This document shows, piece by piece, positions 19,603 through 38,587 of a DNA stretch of 64,000 bases. The position numbers and the translations under genes were made by a program. This DNA is from Brachybacterium epidermidis (GTDB lineage: Bacteria; Actinomycetota; Actinomycetes; Actinomycetales; Dermabacteraceae): the NCBI RefSeq assembly GCF_015209585.1, contig NZ_JADEYR010000001.1, positions 496,001 to 560,000 on the forward strand, given 5' to 3'. Every line of letters starts with the position of its first letter. Position 1 is the stretch's first letter. The notes beneath the pieces are model-generated. The model worked only from the letters and a program-made list of their open reading frames with translations. It did no database searches and was not told the origin of the DNA.

Positions 19603-20418
19603 ATGCGAGGAACGTCCTCCACCTCCCTCGGTGAGGTGCTCCGACACGTCGATTCCGCCCAGGCGGTCCCGACGGATTCGTTGGAGTCCGGTGCCGAGCA
19701 GCTGTTCTCGGTGGCCGATGCCATCGACTCCAGCAACCAGCTCGTCAGGCTGCTCTCCGACGCTGGCCGCCCGGCCGAGGTCAAGGAGTCCGCGGTCAGC
19801 TCCCTGTTCGCCGACAAGGTCAGCCCGCAGGCCCTCGAGGTCACCCACGAGGTCGTGCGCCGACGCTGGTCCGAGCAGGAGGACATCCTCGATGCGCTCG
19901 AGCTGGCAGGCGTGTCCGTCCTGCTCGGCCAGGCCGAGCGGGAGGACGTCCTGGGCGCGGTGGAGGACGAGATGTTCCAGGTGTCGCGGATGATCGACCG
20001 CAACGGCGAGCTGCACGCAGCTCTGGACGACGCCCGCGAGCGCCCCGAGCAGCGCGCCCGCATCGTCCAGGCCGTCCTGCAGGGCCGGGTGCATCAGATC
20101 ACCCTCCAGCTGGTGACCCGGGCCGTGACCCGCCGCAGCGACGTCAAGCCCGCCCGGCGGATCTCGGAGTTCGCACGCTTCGCCTCCGACCGGCGTCGGC
20201 GCAGCTTCGCCAGCGTCACCAGTGCGATCGAGCTGAGCGAGGCCCAGAAGGCCCGGCTCGGCGCGATCCTCACCGGCATCTACGGCCGTGACATCCACAT
20301 GAACGTCCAGGTCGACCCTGAGGTCGTGGGCGGCCTGCGGATCCAGGTCGGAGACGACCTCTACGACGCCACCGTCCTGGCACGGCTCGCCCGCGCCAAG
20401 CGACAGCTGGTGTCCTGA
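19603..20418 (+). CDS. atpH: ATP synthase F1 subunit delta
   Basis: 271 aa from the ATG at 19603, six bases after AAGGA. A GTG directly before it (19600) is too close to that site. Delta caps the F1 head and joins it to the b stalk. The N-terminal helical bundle holds about 110 residues, and the C-terminal part contains the conserved [15 protein letters not shown] and [29 protein letters not shown] family signature. It is longer than the 177-aa E. coli protein, as is common in actinobacteria. Confidence 0.95.
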   Translation: MRGTSSTSLGEVLRHVDSAQAVPTDSLESGAEQLFSVADAIDSSNQLVRLLSDAGRPAEVKESAVSSLFADKVSPQALEVTHEVVRRRWSEQEDILDALELAGVSVLLGQAEREDVLGAVEDEMFQVSRMIDRNGELHAALDDARERPEQRARIVQAVLQGRVHQITLQLVTRAVTRRSDVKPARRISEFARFASDRRRRSFASVTSAIELSEAQKARLGAILTGIYGRDIHMNVQVDPEVVGGLRIQVGDDLYDATVLARLARAKRQLVS

Positions 20419-20510
20419 CCAGCCCCGACCCCGCTCAGACGCCCAGGCGTCGCAGCATCACCAGCACATTCCCCGCACACGGGGAGACCGAGAGGAAGCG
20501 AAGCACAGCG

Positions 20511-22142
20511 ATGGCCGAGCTCACGATCAGCCCGGAGGAGATCCGGAACGCACTGGACACCGCGGTGTCCACCTACCAGACCGGCGCCACCGAGCGCGAG
20601 GAGATCGGCCGCGTCACCGAGGCCGCCGACGGCATCGCCCGCGTCGAGGGCCTGCCCGACGTCATGGCCAACGAGCTCGTGGTCTTCGAGGACGGCACCC
20701 AGGGCCTGGCCCTGAACCTCGATCTGCGCGAGGTCGGCGTGGTGGTGCTGGGCGAGTTCACCGGCATCGAGGAGGGCCAGGAGGTCCGTCGCACCGGTGA
20801 GGTGCTCTCCGTGCCCGTCGGCGAGGGCTACCTGGGTCGCGTGGTCGACCCGGTCGGCAACCCCATCGACGGTCTGGGCGCGATCGACTCCGTGGGCCGC
20901 CGCGCGCTCGAGCTGCAGGCACCCACGGTGATGCAGCGCAAGGCCGTCAAGGAGCCCATGCAGACGGGCCTGAAGGCCATCGACGCGATGACCCCGATCG
21001 GCCGCGGCCAGCGTCAGCTGATCATCGGCGATCGTCAGACCGGCAAGACCGCCATCGCGATCGACACCATCCTGAACCAGAAGGCCAATTGGGAGTCCGG
21101 CGACCCGGCCAAGCAGGTGCGCTGCATCTACGTGGCGGTCGGCCAGAAGGGCTCCACCATCGCCTCGGTGCGCGCCGCGCTCGAGGAGAACGGTGCACTG
21201 GAGTACACCACCATCGTGGCGGCCCCGGCATCGGACCCGGCCGGCTTCAAGTACCTGGCCCCCTACACCGGCTCGGCCATCGGTCAGCACTGGATGTACG
21301 AGGGCAAGCACGTCCTGATCGTCTTCGACGACCTCTCCAAGCAGGCCGAGGCCTACCGCGCCGTGTCCCTGCTGCTGCGTCGGCCCCCGGGCCGTGAGGC
21401 GTACCCCGGTGACGTCTTCTACCTGCACTCCCGTTTGCTGGAGCGCTGCGCGAAGCTCTCCGACGAGATGGGCGGCGGCTCGATGACCGGCCTGCCGATC
21501 ATCGAGACCAAGGCCAACGACGTCTCGGCGTACATCCCCACCAACGTCATCTCCATCACCGACGGCCAGTGCTTCCTGCAGTCGGACCTGTTCAACGCGA
21601 ACCAGCGCCCCGCGGTCGACGTGGGCATCTCGGTCTCCCGCGTGGGTGGCTCGGCCCAGATCAAGGCGATGAAGTCCGTCTCGGGCACGCTGAAGATCTC
21701 CCTGGCGCAGTACCGGGACCTGGAGTCCTTCGCCATGTTCGCCTCGGATCTGGACGCCGCGTCCAAGCAGCAGCTGGGCCGCGGTGCGCGTCTGATGGAG
21801 CTGCTCAAGCAGGCGCAGTACTCGCCGTTCCCCGTCGAGGAGCAGGTCGTCTCGATCTGGGCCGGCACCACCGGCAAGTTCGACGACATCGAGGTGGAGG
21901 ACGTCCGCGAGTTCGAGGCGCAGCTGTTGGAGCACCTGCGGCACAACGGCTCAGTGCTCTCGAGCATCCGGGAGACCTCCAAGTTCGAGAAGGACACGGA
22001 GGAGGAGCTCACCCGCATCCTCGAGGACGTCAAGCGCGACTACCTCGTCGGCAAGGACGAGCAGGACCGTGTCCAGCGGGCCGACGAGAGCAGGCGCATG
22101 TCCGCTGAGGACATCGAGCAGGAGAACATCGTCCGCGGTTGA
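20511..22142 (+). CDS. atpA: ATP synthase F1 subunit alpha
   Basis: 543 aa. Regulatory nucleotide-binding subunit of the alpha3beta3 head. Walker [10 protein letters not shown] is near residue 173, and [15 protein letters not shown] carries the Walker B region. The alpha signature [17 protein letters not shown] is near residue 365. The C-terminus carries an extra charged extension after about residue 515 ([12 protein letters not shown]). The 92-base gap after atpH contains two small hairpins (GACGC/GCGTC and CCCC/GGGG) but no promoter I can defend. ATG start after GAGAGGAAG. Confidence 0.97.
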   Translation: MAELTISPEEIRNALDTAVSTYQTGATEREEIGRVTEAADGIARVEGLPDVMANELVVFEDGTQGLALNLDLREVGVVVLGEFTGIEEGQEVRRTGEVLSVPVGEGYLGRVVDPVGNPIDGLGAIDSVGRRALELQAPTVMQRKAVKEPMQTGLKAIDAMTPIGRGQRQLIIGDRQTGKTAIAIDTILNQKANWESGDPAKQVRCIYVAVGQKGSTIASVRAALEENGALEYTTIVAAPASDPAGFKYLAPYTGSAIGQHWMYEGKHVLIVFDDLSKQAEAYRAVSLLLRRPPGREAYPGDVFYLHSRLLERCAKLSDEMGGGSMTGLPIIETKANDVSAYIPTNVISITDGQCFLQSDLFNANQRPAVDVGISVSRVGGSAQIKAMKSVSGTLKISLAQYRDLESFAMFASDLDAASKQQLGRGARLMELLKQAQYSPFPVEEQVVSIWAGTTGKFDDIEVEDVREFEAQLLEHLRHNGSVLSSIRETSKFEKDTEEELTRILEDVKRDYLVGKDEQDRVQRADESRRMSAEDIEQENIVRG

Positions 22143-22213
22143 TCCGTCGCCGCCGCCCGCTCCGGCGGGCGGCGCACGGGCCACGGATGCATCCAGGGCG
22201 CACGAGGAGAGAC

Positions 22214-24937
<2,724 letters not shown>

Positions 24938-24953
24938 CCCGCACCGCTCATCC

Positions 24954-25394
24954 ATGCCCGAGCTGAGCATCCCGGTCCTCCTGGTGGGGATCGGGGTGCT
25001 CTTCGTCGTGCTGGCGGCGGCCGTGATCGGGCGGCAGCTGTTCGTCTCCCGTCAGCGCGGAGCCTTCGACTGCACGCTGCGCAGGCGCGGACTGACGGGA
25101 CCCGAGAGCTGGCAGCGCGGCCTGATGCGCTTCGGCACGGATCGGGTGCGGTGGTTCCGGGCCTTCTCGATGCGGCTGTCGCCCTCGGCGGTGATCCGCC
25201 GGGCGGACATCGCGGAAATGACCCGTAGGCGCCTGCCGGCGCAGGTCGATGGTGACGAGGACGCCTGCCTGGTGGTGTTCCACCTGCGCAGCGGGCAGGA
25301 GCTCCAGGCGATTGTGGACCTCTCTGCCGGGGCGGCTCTGAACTCCTGGCTGGAAGCGGCACCGACCGGGATGGTCATCGGGGACGCGGACTGA
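24954..25394 (+). CDS. DUF2550 family membrane-anchored protein
   Basis: 146 aa. One N-terminal membrane helix (about residues 4-26, SIPVLLVGIGVLFVVLAAAVIG), then a basic cytoplasmic domain with FDCTLRR, the aromatic WQRGLMRFG...VRWFRAFS stretch and a C-terminal HLRSGQELQAIVDLS. This matches the DUF2550 proteins that follow atpC in many actinobacteria. The function is unknown. The 16-base gap after atpC suggests co-expression with the ATP synthase. It ends eight bases from the convergent nagA stop. Confidence 0.85.
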   Translation: MPELSIPVLLVGIGVLFVVLAAAVIGRQLFVSRQRGAFDCTLRRRGLTGPESWQRGLMRFGTDRVRWFRAFSMRLSPSAVIRRADIAEMTRRRLPAQVDGDEDACLVVFHLRSGQELQAIVDLSAGAALNSWLEAAPTGMVIGDAD

Positions 25395-25402
25395 GCCGCG
25401 GC

Positions 25403-26659
25403 TCAGATCTCCTCGCCGGCGCGCAGCACCGTCACCGGGTGGAACTGCGCGTCCACCAGCAGCACATCCGCACGGCACCCCGAGGTGAGGGACCCGATGC
25501 GCTCCTGCAGCCCGAGCACCCGGGCGGGGACCGCGGTGGCGGCACGGACGGCCCGCACCAGGTCCACTCCCGAGCCCAGCACCGTGTGGCGCAGCACGTC
25601 CAGCAGGTGAGCGGTTCCGCCCGCGACGGAGCCGCCGTGGGTGAGGGTGGCGACACCGCCAGCCACCGTGACGTCCTGCGCGCCCAAGCTGTACTGACCA
25701 TCCGCCATGCCGGCGGCGGCCATCGCGTCGGTCACCAGCATCACGTGGTCCTCCGCGGCCACCGCGAACACGTGCGCGACGGTGCGGTGGTCCAGGTGCA
25801 CGCCGTCAGCCACCAGCTCGACCACCATCTGTCCGCGCGCGGCGGCGTCCAGGCAGGCCAGCGCGGGGCCGGGGTCACGGTGGTGGATGGGGCGCATGCC
25901 GTTGAACAGGTGAGTGGCGGTGGGCAGCGCGGAGCGGCCGCGTGCGCGCTGCAGGGCCTGCAGCGAGCGCTCGACGCCTTGGGTCATCTCGGCGCTGGTG
26001 CAGTCGGTGTGGCCGAGCGACGGGATCGCCCCGGACTCCGCCAGCGCCGTGATCACCGCACCCGCGTCCTCCGCCTCGGGCGCGACGGTCATGGTGGCCA
26101 GAGCACCACCGGCGATGGCCGCCAGCTCGCGCACCAGCTCGGCGTCGCCGCCGGTGATGTGCTCGGGGTTCTGGGCGCCCTTGCGGGCCTCGGAGATGAA
26201 CGGACCCTCCAGGTGGATGGCCGCGATCTCCCCGTCGGCCGCGAGCTGCGCCAGGTCCGCCACCCGCTGCCGCAGCGTGTCGGGGGAGGCGGTGACCAAG
26301 GAGGCGACCAGGGAGGTGGTGCCGTGGCGGCGGTGCTCACGCACGGCGTCCATCATCTGCTCGGGCCCGGAGGCGTCAGGGAAGGACGCCCCACCGCCAC
26401 CGTGGCAGTGGATGTCCACCAGACCCGGAAGGATCAGCCCGTCGTGCCGGACGGTGCGCTGGGCGTTGTACTGCGGCGCCTGGACCGCAGGTCCCGACCA
26501 GAGGATCTCGCCGTCGCCCAGCAGCACCAGTGCTCCCGGGACCACGCCCCGTTCCAGGACGGCGGTGCCGTGCAGTGCCAGCTCCGCCTGCAGGGAGGCG
26601 CCCTCCGGGCCGAGCTCGGGCACGGAGTGGTCGGCGTCGGTGGGCTCAGCGGGGGCCAT
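25403..26659 (-). CDS. nagA: N-acetylglucosamine-6-phosphate deacetylase
   Basis: 418 aa. Amidohydrolase-family enzyme that removes acetate from GlcNAc-6-phosphate, feeding recycled or imported amino sugar into glucosamine-6-phosphate. Metal-site motifs are LPGLVDIHCHGGGG near residue 85, HLEGPFIS near 150, SLGHTDCT near 215, ATHLFNGM near 245 and LVTDAM near 310. The N-terminal 25 residues are an extra variable lead. ATG start after AGGAGAG. It lies 38 bases downstream of nucS on the same strand; nagB is not present in the window. Confidence 0.93.
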   Translation of the reverse strand: MAPAEPTDADHSVPELGPEGASLQAELALHGTAVLERGVVPGALVLLGDGEILWSGPAVQAPQYNAQRTVRHDGLILPGLVDIHCHGGGGASFPDASGPEQMMDAVREHRRHGTTSLVASLVTASPDTLRQRVADLAQLAADGEIAAIHLEGPFISEARKGAQNPEHITGGDAELVRELAAIAGGALATMTVAPEAEDAGAVITALAESGAIPSLGHTDCTSAEMTQGVERSLQALQRARGRSALPTATHLFNGMRPIHHRDPGPALACLDAAARGQMVVELVADGVHLDHRTVAHVFAVAAEDHVMLVTDAMAAAGMADGQYSLGAQDVTVAGGVATLTHGGSVAGGTAHLLDVLRHTVLGSGVDLVRAVRAATAVPARVLGLQERIGSLTSGCRADVLLVDAQFHPVTVLRAGEEI

Positions 26660-26697
26660 GGCTCTCCTGTGACGGTGCTGCGGGGGTTGTGAGGGGG

Positions 26698-27405
26698 TCA
26701 GAACAGGCGGGACTCCACGTCGTCGATGCCCCGCAGGGCGTCGTAGTCGAGGGTCACGCAGTCGATGTCGCGGTCGCCGGCCAGGACCTTCGCCTGGGGC
26801 TTGATCGCCTGCGCCGCGAACACGCCGCGCACGGGCGCGAGCAGGGGATCGCGGTTGAGCAGGTCGAGGTAGCGGGTCAGCTGCTCGACGCCGTCGATCT
26901 CGCCGCGCCGCTTGATCTCGATGGCCACCGTCTGTCCCTCCGGATCGCGAGCGAGGATGTCCACCGGCCCGATGGCGGTCGCGTACTCGCGTCGCACCAG
27001 GGTCCAGCCGGCGCCCAGGGTGTCGATGTTCTCGGCCAGCAGGGCCTGCAGGTGCGCCTCGACGCCGTCCTTGCGCAGCCCCGGGTCCACGCCCAGCTCA
27101 TGACTGGAGTCCTCGAAGACCTCGTGCAGGCGCACCCGCAGCCGATCGCCGCTCTTGTCGTGCACCACGTCCCACTGCTCGATCCACTCGCCCTCGGGAT
27201 CATCGGCGATCTCGTCGTCGCTGCGGCGGGTGGTGGTGAGGGTGCACGGCGGGGTCATCCAGTTCAGCGGCTTGTAGCTGCCGCCGTCGGAGTGGACCAG
27301 GACGCTGCCGTCGGCCTTGAGGATCAGCAGTCGCGGTGCCAGGGGCAGATGAGCGGTGAGCCGACCGGTGTAGTCGACAGAGCAACGGGCAACCACGAGA
27401 CGCAC
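26698..27405 (-). CDS. nucS: Mismatch-specific endonuclease NucS (EndoMS)
   Basis: 235 aa from the GTG at 27405, which gives the family's usual beginning ([16 protein letters not shown]). An ATG at 27423 would add six residues. NucS replaces MutS/MutL in actinobacteria: it cuts both strands at mismatches. The N-terminal OB-like DNA-binding domain contains [15 protein letters not shown]. The RecB-like nuclease domain has GPVDILARD and [20 protein letters not shown], giving the D and E-x-K catalytic residues. It usually works with the beta clamp through a C-terminal tail; here that tail is DDVESRLF. Confidence 0.93.
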   Translation of the reverse strand: MRLVVARCSVDYTGRLTAHLPLAPRLLILKADGSVLVHSDGGSYKPLNWMTPPCTLTTTRRSDDEIADDPEGEWIEQWDVVHDKSGDRLRVRLHEVFEDSSHELGVDPGLRKDGVEAHLQALLAENIDTLGAGWTLVRREYATAIGPVDILARDPEGQTVAIEIKRRGEIDGVEQLTRYLDLLNRDPLLAPVRGVFAAQAIKPQAKVLAGDRDIDCVTLDYDALRGIDDVESRLF

Positions 27406-27477
27406 CCGGCCAGAGTACGGCATCCGTGGGCGGGTGCACCTGCTCACGTCCCCCTGTTCGGTGGCGGGGGCCGATCG

Positions 27478-27483
27478 TATCGT
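27478..27483 (+). promoter_or_regulatory. Candidate -10 element (TATCGT)
   Basis: TATCGT lies 56 bases before the GTG of the membrane protein at 27540, in the 134-base gap divergent from nucS. No clear -35 box. Confidence 0.3.
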
Positions 27484-27539
27484 GGGAAGGTCCGCCGTCG
27501 GGGAAGGAACCCGGCACGCTCCCAAGGAGAAGAACCATC

Positions 27540-28373
27540 GTGCAACGCGTCCTTGCCGTCCTGCTGGTGCTGCTCGGTGTGGCGGGACTGGTGCTCGGCA
27601 GGCTGGGGGGGACCGTCTGGGCTCCCGCCACGGAGCGCACCGCCACCGTCGAGCTGAGCGATCCCGGTCCCGCTGTGCTGATCGACCCCGGTGTGCTGTA
27701 CGTCGGAGGGCGGGAGGGCGAGGTCGCCATCACCGGCGCCTCCGATGTCTCCCTGATCACCGCTCCGAACGGCGACATCGAGGCCTGGCTGGGCGACTCC
27801 CGCTACACGCGGGTGACGGGCCTGTCCGACTGGCAGACCATCACCACCGAAGAGGTGAACCCCGAGGGGCCGGCCGAGCTGCCCGCCCCCACCGAGTCCG
27901 ACCTGTGGCGCACCGTGGACACCTCCCCCAGCCCGGTGACCCTCGACGTGGCCGAGTTCGCCGCACAGGAGCACGCGCCCAACGAGCAGATGTACCGCGC
28001 GATCCTGGTGGTGACCGACGGCACCGCCCCCGGCGCGGAGTCCATCTCGATCACCTGGCCGGTGGAGGCCAAGAACGAGTGGGTCCCCTACGCGTACGCG
28101 GGCGGTGCGACCCTCGCCGTGATCGGACTGGTCCTGCTGGTGGTCTCCGCCGGCACCCGTCGCCGTGAGGACGAGGACGAGCCGGTCGAGGAGGCCGACG
28201 AGCCCGCGGCCGCGGTGGCACCCGCTGCTGCCGCCGGTGCGGACCCGCGCCGGTTCCCGAGGGCGGAGCGCACCGAGCCGCAGACCGAGCGCATCGACCC
28301 GCAGGCCGCCCCGGGGGACGACGGCACCAACGGGACCGACGAGGGCGGCTCGCACCCGGCGGAGGTGCGCTGA
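27540..28373 (+). CDS. Unrecognised membrane-anchored extracellular protein
   Basis: 277 aa from a GTG after AAGGAGA. I do not recognise the family. A hydrophobic N-terminal segment (residues 3-20, signal or anchor) is followed by about 160 residues of soluble, Thr/Val/Glu-rich sequence that should lie outside the membrane. A second membrane helix (about 183-205, [19 protein letters not shown]) and a cytoplasmic Glu/Pro/Ala-rich tail with arginines follow. The stop overlaps the next gene by one base (TGATG), so it forms a pair with the lipoprotein there. A role in the cell envelope is inferred from topology only. Confidence 0.72.
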   Translation: MQRVLAVLLVLLGVAGLVLGRLGGTVWAPATERTATVELSDPGPAVLIDPGVLYVGGREGEVAITGASDVSLITAPNGDIEAWLGDSRYTRVTGLSDWQTITTEEVNPEGPAELPAPTESDLWRTVDTSPSPVTLDVAEFAAQEHAPNEQMYRAILVVTDGTAPGAESISITWPVEAKNEWVPYAYAGGATLAVIGLVLLVVSAGTRRREDEDEPVEEADEPAAAVAPAAAAGADPRRFPRAERTEPQTERIDPQAAPGDDGTNGTDEGGSHPAEVR

Positions 28374-29497
28374 TGACCCCGACCGCTGACCACTCACCGA
28401 GCAAGGACTGCCCCATGCACGCTGCCGAGCCGCCCGTGTCCCCCGCTCCCGAGGCGACGCCATCGCCGCTGGGCCGCCGAGGCCTGCTGCTCGGTACCGG
28501 CACCCTGGTGGCCGGTGCCGTGCTGGCCGCCTGCGCATCCGAGCCGGAGCCCCCTGCGGCTCCGCCCACGGGCCCCACCCTGGCCGAGCCCACCCCGGTG
28601 ACGGGGGAGGGGCAGTTCGAGACCTTCGTGGCCGAGATCCATGACGCTGTGGCAGCGGCCGACGAGGCCCGTGATGCGGCACTGCTGGCGCCGCGCGTGA
28701 CCGGCTCCGCGGCGGAGTTCCGCACCGCGGCCTACGGCATGATCGCCAAGGCCGAGGAGTGGGCCGCGGATCTCAAGCACCCCGGCAAGGAGCTGATCGT
28801 CCCCATGACCTCTGTGGGCGAGGCATTCCCGCGGGTGGCGATCGCGCTGGTCGCCGACTCGGTCGACGAGGGCGTGCCCTACTTCATGGTGCTGCAGCAG
28901 AACGACGCCCGGTCCCCGTACACCACCTGGGGATGGGCACAGCAGGCCGTGGGCGTCGACATGCCGATGGTCCCCGACCAGCGAGTGGGCGCAGAGCCCG
29001 TGGCCGCGGACGAGTCGGGGCTGCTGAGGACCCCGGCCGAGGCCCTCGCGCTGTACGCCAAGGTGCTCAGCGACGGCGACGGCGCCGATCCCGACGACCT
29101 GCTGGCCCCCAACCCCTTCCAGACCGCCACCCATGAGCGCATCCAGGCCGAGCGTGCCGAGCTCAACGCCGGCGTGGAGTGGGACGAGGCCGCCACCATC
29201 AAGGAGGTGTACACGGTCAAGGACGGAGAGTTCGCCGGCCTGCGCACCGACGACGGCGGCGCCATCGTGATGGGAACCCTGATGTCCACCCGCAAGGTGA
29301 ACGTGAAGGACGGCGCCACCATGAGCTACGCCGAGGACAACAAGTACACCAAGCTGATCGGGAAGAAGGAGTTCACCGACACCTACGTGCGTCAGTACGG
29401 CACCACGGTGGCGATGTACATCCCGCCGGCGGATGCGGGCACCCAGATCCAGCCCATCGGAGGCACCCAGTCCGCGCTCGGTGCGAGCGGGAGCTGA
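28373..29497 (+). CDS. Unrecognised lipoprotein with twin-arginine-like signal
   Basis: 374 aa. The N-terminus has SPLGRRGLLLGTGTLVAGAVLAACAS: an RR pair, a hydrophobic run and a lipobox LAAC, so the mature protein is predicted to be lipidated at Cys 51 on the outer face of the membrane, perhaps through Tat. The rest is soluble, with alternating Ala/Asp-rich helices and a C-terminal part rich in beta residues (about 240-355). I do not recognise a catalytic motif. The start overlaps the preceding membrane protein stop, implying that both act together. ATG at 28415 is a possible later start that keeps the signal. Confidence 0.75.
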   Translation: MTPTADHSPSKDCPMHAAEPPVSPAPEATPSPLGRRGLLLGTGTLVAGAVLAACASEPEPPAAPPTGPTLAEPTPVTGEGQFETFVAEIHDAVAAADEARDAALLAPRVTGSAAEFRTAAYGMIAKAEEWAADLKHPGKELIVPMTSVGEAFPRVAIALVADSVDEGVPYFMVLQQNDARSPYTTWGWAQQAVGVDMPMVPDQRVGAEPVAADESGLLRTPAEALALYAKVLSDGDGADPDDLLAPNPFQTATHERIQAERAELNAGVEWDEAATIKEVYTVKDGEFAGLRTDDGGAIVMGTLMSTRKVNVKDGATMSYAEDNKYTKLIGKKEFTDTYVRQYGTTVAMYIPPADAGTQIQPIGGTQSALGASGS

Positions 29498-29510
29498 GCC
29501 CGCTTCTCTC

Positions 29511-29516
29511 TAGACT
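29511..29516 (+). promoter_or_regulatory. Candidate -10 element (TAGACT)
   Basis: TAGACT 33 bases before the GTG of the thioredoxin-fold gene, in the 52-base gap after the lipoprotein gene. It would give a short leader containing the AAGGA ribosome-binding site. The -35 is not recognisable. Confidence 0.5.
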
Positions 29517-29549
29517 GGTGCCATCACCGACCGTTCAAGGAGCACACAC

Positions 29550-30461
29550 GTGACCGATCCCTACGGCATCATCGACCTCGCCTCCCTCAAGAAGCCCACC
29601 GGGGCGGCCGCCGGCAGCGGTGGCGCCGCGGGTAGCTCGGCGCCCGGTACCCATGAGGTGGCGGTCACCGAGCAGGGCCTCGAGCAGCTGGTGGCAGACT
29701 CCCAGCGCATCCCCACCCTGCTGCTGGTGACCAGCTCCCGCGTGCCGGAAGGCCAGGCGTACCTGGACGCGATGCGCCGCGCGGTGGACGCCAAGGGCGG
29801 TGCCCTGCGCCTGGCCACGGTGGACGCCGACACCCAGCAGCGGGTCGCCGCAGCACTGCGCGTGCAGCAGCTGCCCACCCTGATGCTGCTGCTGATGGGG
29901 CAGGTGCAGCCGATCGCCGAGGCCGTGCTCCCCCTGAGCGAGATCGAGCCGCTGCTCACCCAGATCCTCGACGTGGCCCGTCAGCAGGGGATGGAGCTGC
30001 CCGAGGCCGAGGGGCAGGACGCCGCGCAGATGCCCGCCGAGGAGCCGCTGCCGCCCCTGGTGGCCGAGGCCTACGAGGCCATCGAGGCCGGGAACTTCGA
30101 TGCGGCCGTCACCGCCTTCGAGAAGCAGCTCGACCAGGCCCCGGCCGATGCGGAGGCGAAGGCCGGGCTGGCCACCGTGCAGCTGATGCGGCGCACCCAG
30201 GGCGTGGACCTCGAGAGCGTGCGCACGGACGCCGCGAACTCCCCGCGGGACCTCCAGGCGCAGCTGCTGGCCGCCGATGTCGACATGCTGGGCGGTCACG
30301 TCGACGACGCGTTCGGGCGCCTGCTGGACCTGCTGCGCGGCGCCGATCAGGAGACCAAGGACGCGGTGCGCGCCCGCCTGCTGGAGCTGTTCGAGATCGC
30401 CGGCTCGGGCGATCCTCGCGTGGCCGCCGCCCGCAAGCGCCTGGCGAACCTGCTGTACTGA
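29550..30461 (+). CDS. Thioredoxin-fold / TPR protein lacking the CXXC site (CnoX-like)
   Basis: 303 aa, GTG start after AAGGA. Residues about 35-145 have the thioredoxin order (LLLVTSSRVPEGQAYLDAM, then LATVDADTQQRVAAALRVQQLPTLMLLLMGQ with the cis-Pro in QLPTL), but the usual CxxC position reads VTSSRVPEG, so it has no redox pair. From about residue 168 come TPR-like helices (AYEAIEAGNFDAAVTAFEKQLDQAPADAEAKAGLA). This is the layout of CnoX/YbbN, a holdase chaperone that in some species also lacks CxxC. A chaperone role is therefore the likeliest, by family. It is not known from the sequence whether it binds GroEL or EF-Tu. Confidence 0.85.
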   Translation: MTDPYGIIDLASLKKPTGAAAGSGGAAGSSAPGTHEVAVTEQGLEQLVADSQRIPTLLLVTSSRVPEGQAYLDAMRRAVDAKGGALRLATVDADTQQRVAAALRVQQLPTLMLLLMGQVQPIAEAVLPLSEIEPLLTQILDVARQQGMELPEAEGQDAAQMPAEEPLPPLVAEAYEAIEAGNFDAAVTAFEKQLDQAPADAEAKAGLATVQLMRRTQGVDLESVRTDAANSPRDLQAQLLAADVDMLGGHVDDAFGRLLDLLRGADQETKDAVRARLLELFEIAGSGDPRVAAARKRLANLLY

Positions 30462-30499
30462 CGCGCCTTTACCGCCGCGCGGCGGACTGCGCAGCACAG

Positions 30500-30538
30500 G
30501 CAACGGCCCGGACCCCGCGAGGGGATCCGGGCCGTTGC
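30500..30538. terminator. Bidirectional hairpin between the CnoX-like gene and glgB
   Basis: A 12-bp stem (30500-30511 with 30527-30538) continued by a CCCC/GGGG pair around GCGA lies in the 99-base gap between two convergent genes. There is no strong U tract on either side. Its core AACGGCCCGG/CCGGGCCGTT is the same as in the hairpin after gatB. Confidence 0.6.
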
Positions 30539-30560
30539 GCTCGGTTCCGTGAATGCGCCC

Positions 30561-35013
<4,453 letters not shown>

Positions 35014-35051
35014 GTCTGCTCCTGCCTGCGGTGAGGTCGTCCTGGCGGTTC

Positions 35052-37277
<2,226 letters not shown>

Positions 37278-37346
37278 CTCGGCATTGTTTCATCGTCGTC
37301 GCCAGGTACAGACCGCATCCTGCCCGCCCCGTGGTGCGACAGCGGC

Positions 37347-37352
37347 TAGTAT
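37347..37352 (+). promoter_or_regulatory. Candidate -10 element (TAGTAT) for the moxR operon
   Basis: TAGTAT lies in the 180-base divergent region between glgX and moxR and would give a leader of about 100 bases with GGGGGAG before the moxR ATG. The minus-strand promoter for glgX must also be in this gap, but I cannot place it. Confidence 0.35.
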
Positions 37353-37457
37353 CGCCTCGGTGCCCCGTGCTCCGTCCCGGTGCCGGACGCCGACCGTCCT
37401 CGGGGGAGGAACGGGTACCGTTCACCGAACAGTCCGCCGACGGGGGAGCCGCAGCAG

Positions 37458-38567
37458 ATGAGCCAGCCACCGAACCAGCAGCCCGCCCGCCCCGGTGCGC
37501 CTGGCGCGCCCTCCGATCAGCCCGGTCGGGGCCACAGCGGCGGGCCCCAGCGCGGTGCCGGCTCCTTCGCACCGTCGGCCGCCTCGATCGCCCCGGCCGA
37601 CATGGAGCGCTCCGCCGACATCGTGCGCACCATCACCGAGGTGTTCCAGTCCCGCGTGGTGGGGCAGGAGAACCTGCGGCTGAGCCTGCTCACCTCGCTC
37701 GCCGCCGGTGGCCACGTGCTGCTGGAGTCCGTGCCCGGTCTGGCCAAGACCACGGCCGCCAGCGCGCTGGCCTCGGCGATCACCGGCTCCTTCTCCCGTA
37801 TCCAGTGCACCCCGGACCTCATGCCGAACGACATCATCGGCACGCAGATCTTCAACTACGGCTCCGGCACGTTCACCACCCAGCTGGGGCCGGTGCACGC
37901 CAACGTGGTGCTGCTGGACGAGATCAACCGCTCCTCGGCCAAGACCCAGTCGGCGATGCTCGAGGCGATGCAGGAGCGCCAGACCTCCATCGGCGGCGAG
38001 ATCCACAGGCTGCCCGAGCCGTTCATGGTGCTGGCCACCCAGAACCCCATCGAGGAGGAGGGCACCTACGTGCTGCCCGAGGCCCAGATGGACCGCTTCC
38101 TGATGAAGGAGGTGCTCACCTACCCGCGCCCCGCCGAGGAGCACGAGATCCTGGACCGCTCCACCGCGGGCAGTCTCACGGGGCCCCGCAAGGCGGTGAA
38201 GGCGGTGAGCCTCGAGGACATCCGCTTCCTCCAGGAGATGGTGGACACCGTCTACGTGGACCCCGCGGTCAAGCGGTACATCATCGACGTGGTCTTCACC
38301 ACCCGCGGTTCCGGGCCCCGACCGGTGCCCAACCTCACCCAGTCGGTGCGGGTGGGCGCCAGTCCCCGAGGCTCCCTCGCCCTGATGCGGGTGGGGCAGG
38401 CCCATGCCCTCCTGCACGGGCGGGACTACGTCACCCCGGACGACGTCCGCGCCATGCGCTACGGCGTGCTGCGACACCGCCTGGTGCTCACCTTCGACGC
38501 CCTGGCCAGCGGGATCAAGCCCGAGCAGATCATCGACGCGGTGTTCCACGCCGTGCCGATGCCCTGA
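37458..38567 (+). CDS. MoxR-family AAA+ ATPase
   Basis: 369 aa from the ATG at 37458, nine bases after GGGGGAG; a longer frame to 37380 lacks a site. After a Pro/Gly/Gln-rich lead of about 50 residues comes the MoxR AAA+ core. Walker A is ESVPGLAKTT near residue 95, Walker B VVLLDEINRSSAKTQ near 152, then sensor 1 LATQNPIEEEGTYVLPEAQMDRF and the C-terminal lid. MoxR proteins act as chaperones for VWA-domain partners. Here it is the first gene of an operon with DUF58 and two VWA proteins, the classical MoxR context. Confidence 0.93.
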   Translation: MSQPPNQQPARPGAPGAPSDQPGRGHSGGPQRGAGSFAPSAASIAPADMERSADIVRTITEVFQSRVVGQENLRLSLLTSLAAGGHVLLESVPGLAKTTAASALASAITGSFSRIQCTPDLMPNDIIGTQIFNYGSGTFTTQLGPVHANVVLLDEINRSSAKTQSAMLEAMQERQTSIGGEIHRLPEPFMVLATQNPIEEEGTYVLPEAQMDRFLMKEVLTYPRPAEEHEILDRSTAGSLTGPRKAVKAVSLEDIRFLQEMVDTVYVDPAVKRYIIDVVFTTRGSGPRPVPNLTQSVRVGASPRGSLALMRVGQAHALLHGRDYVTPDDVRAMRYGVLRHRLVLTFDALASGIKPEQIIDAVFHAVPMP

Positions 38568-38587
38568 CGCGGGCGCGGAGCGCACCG

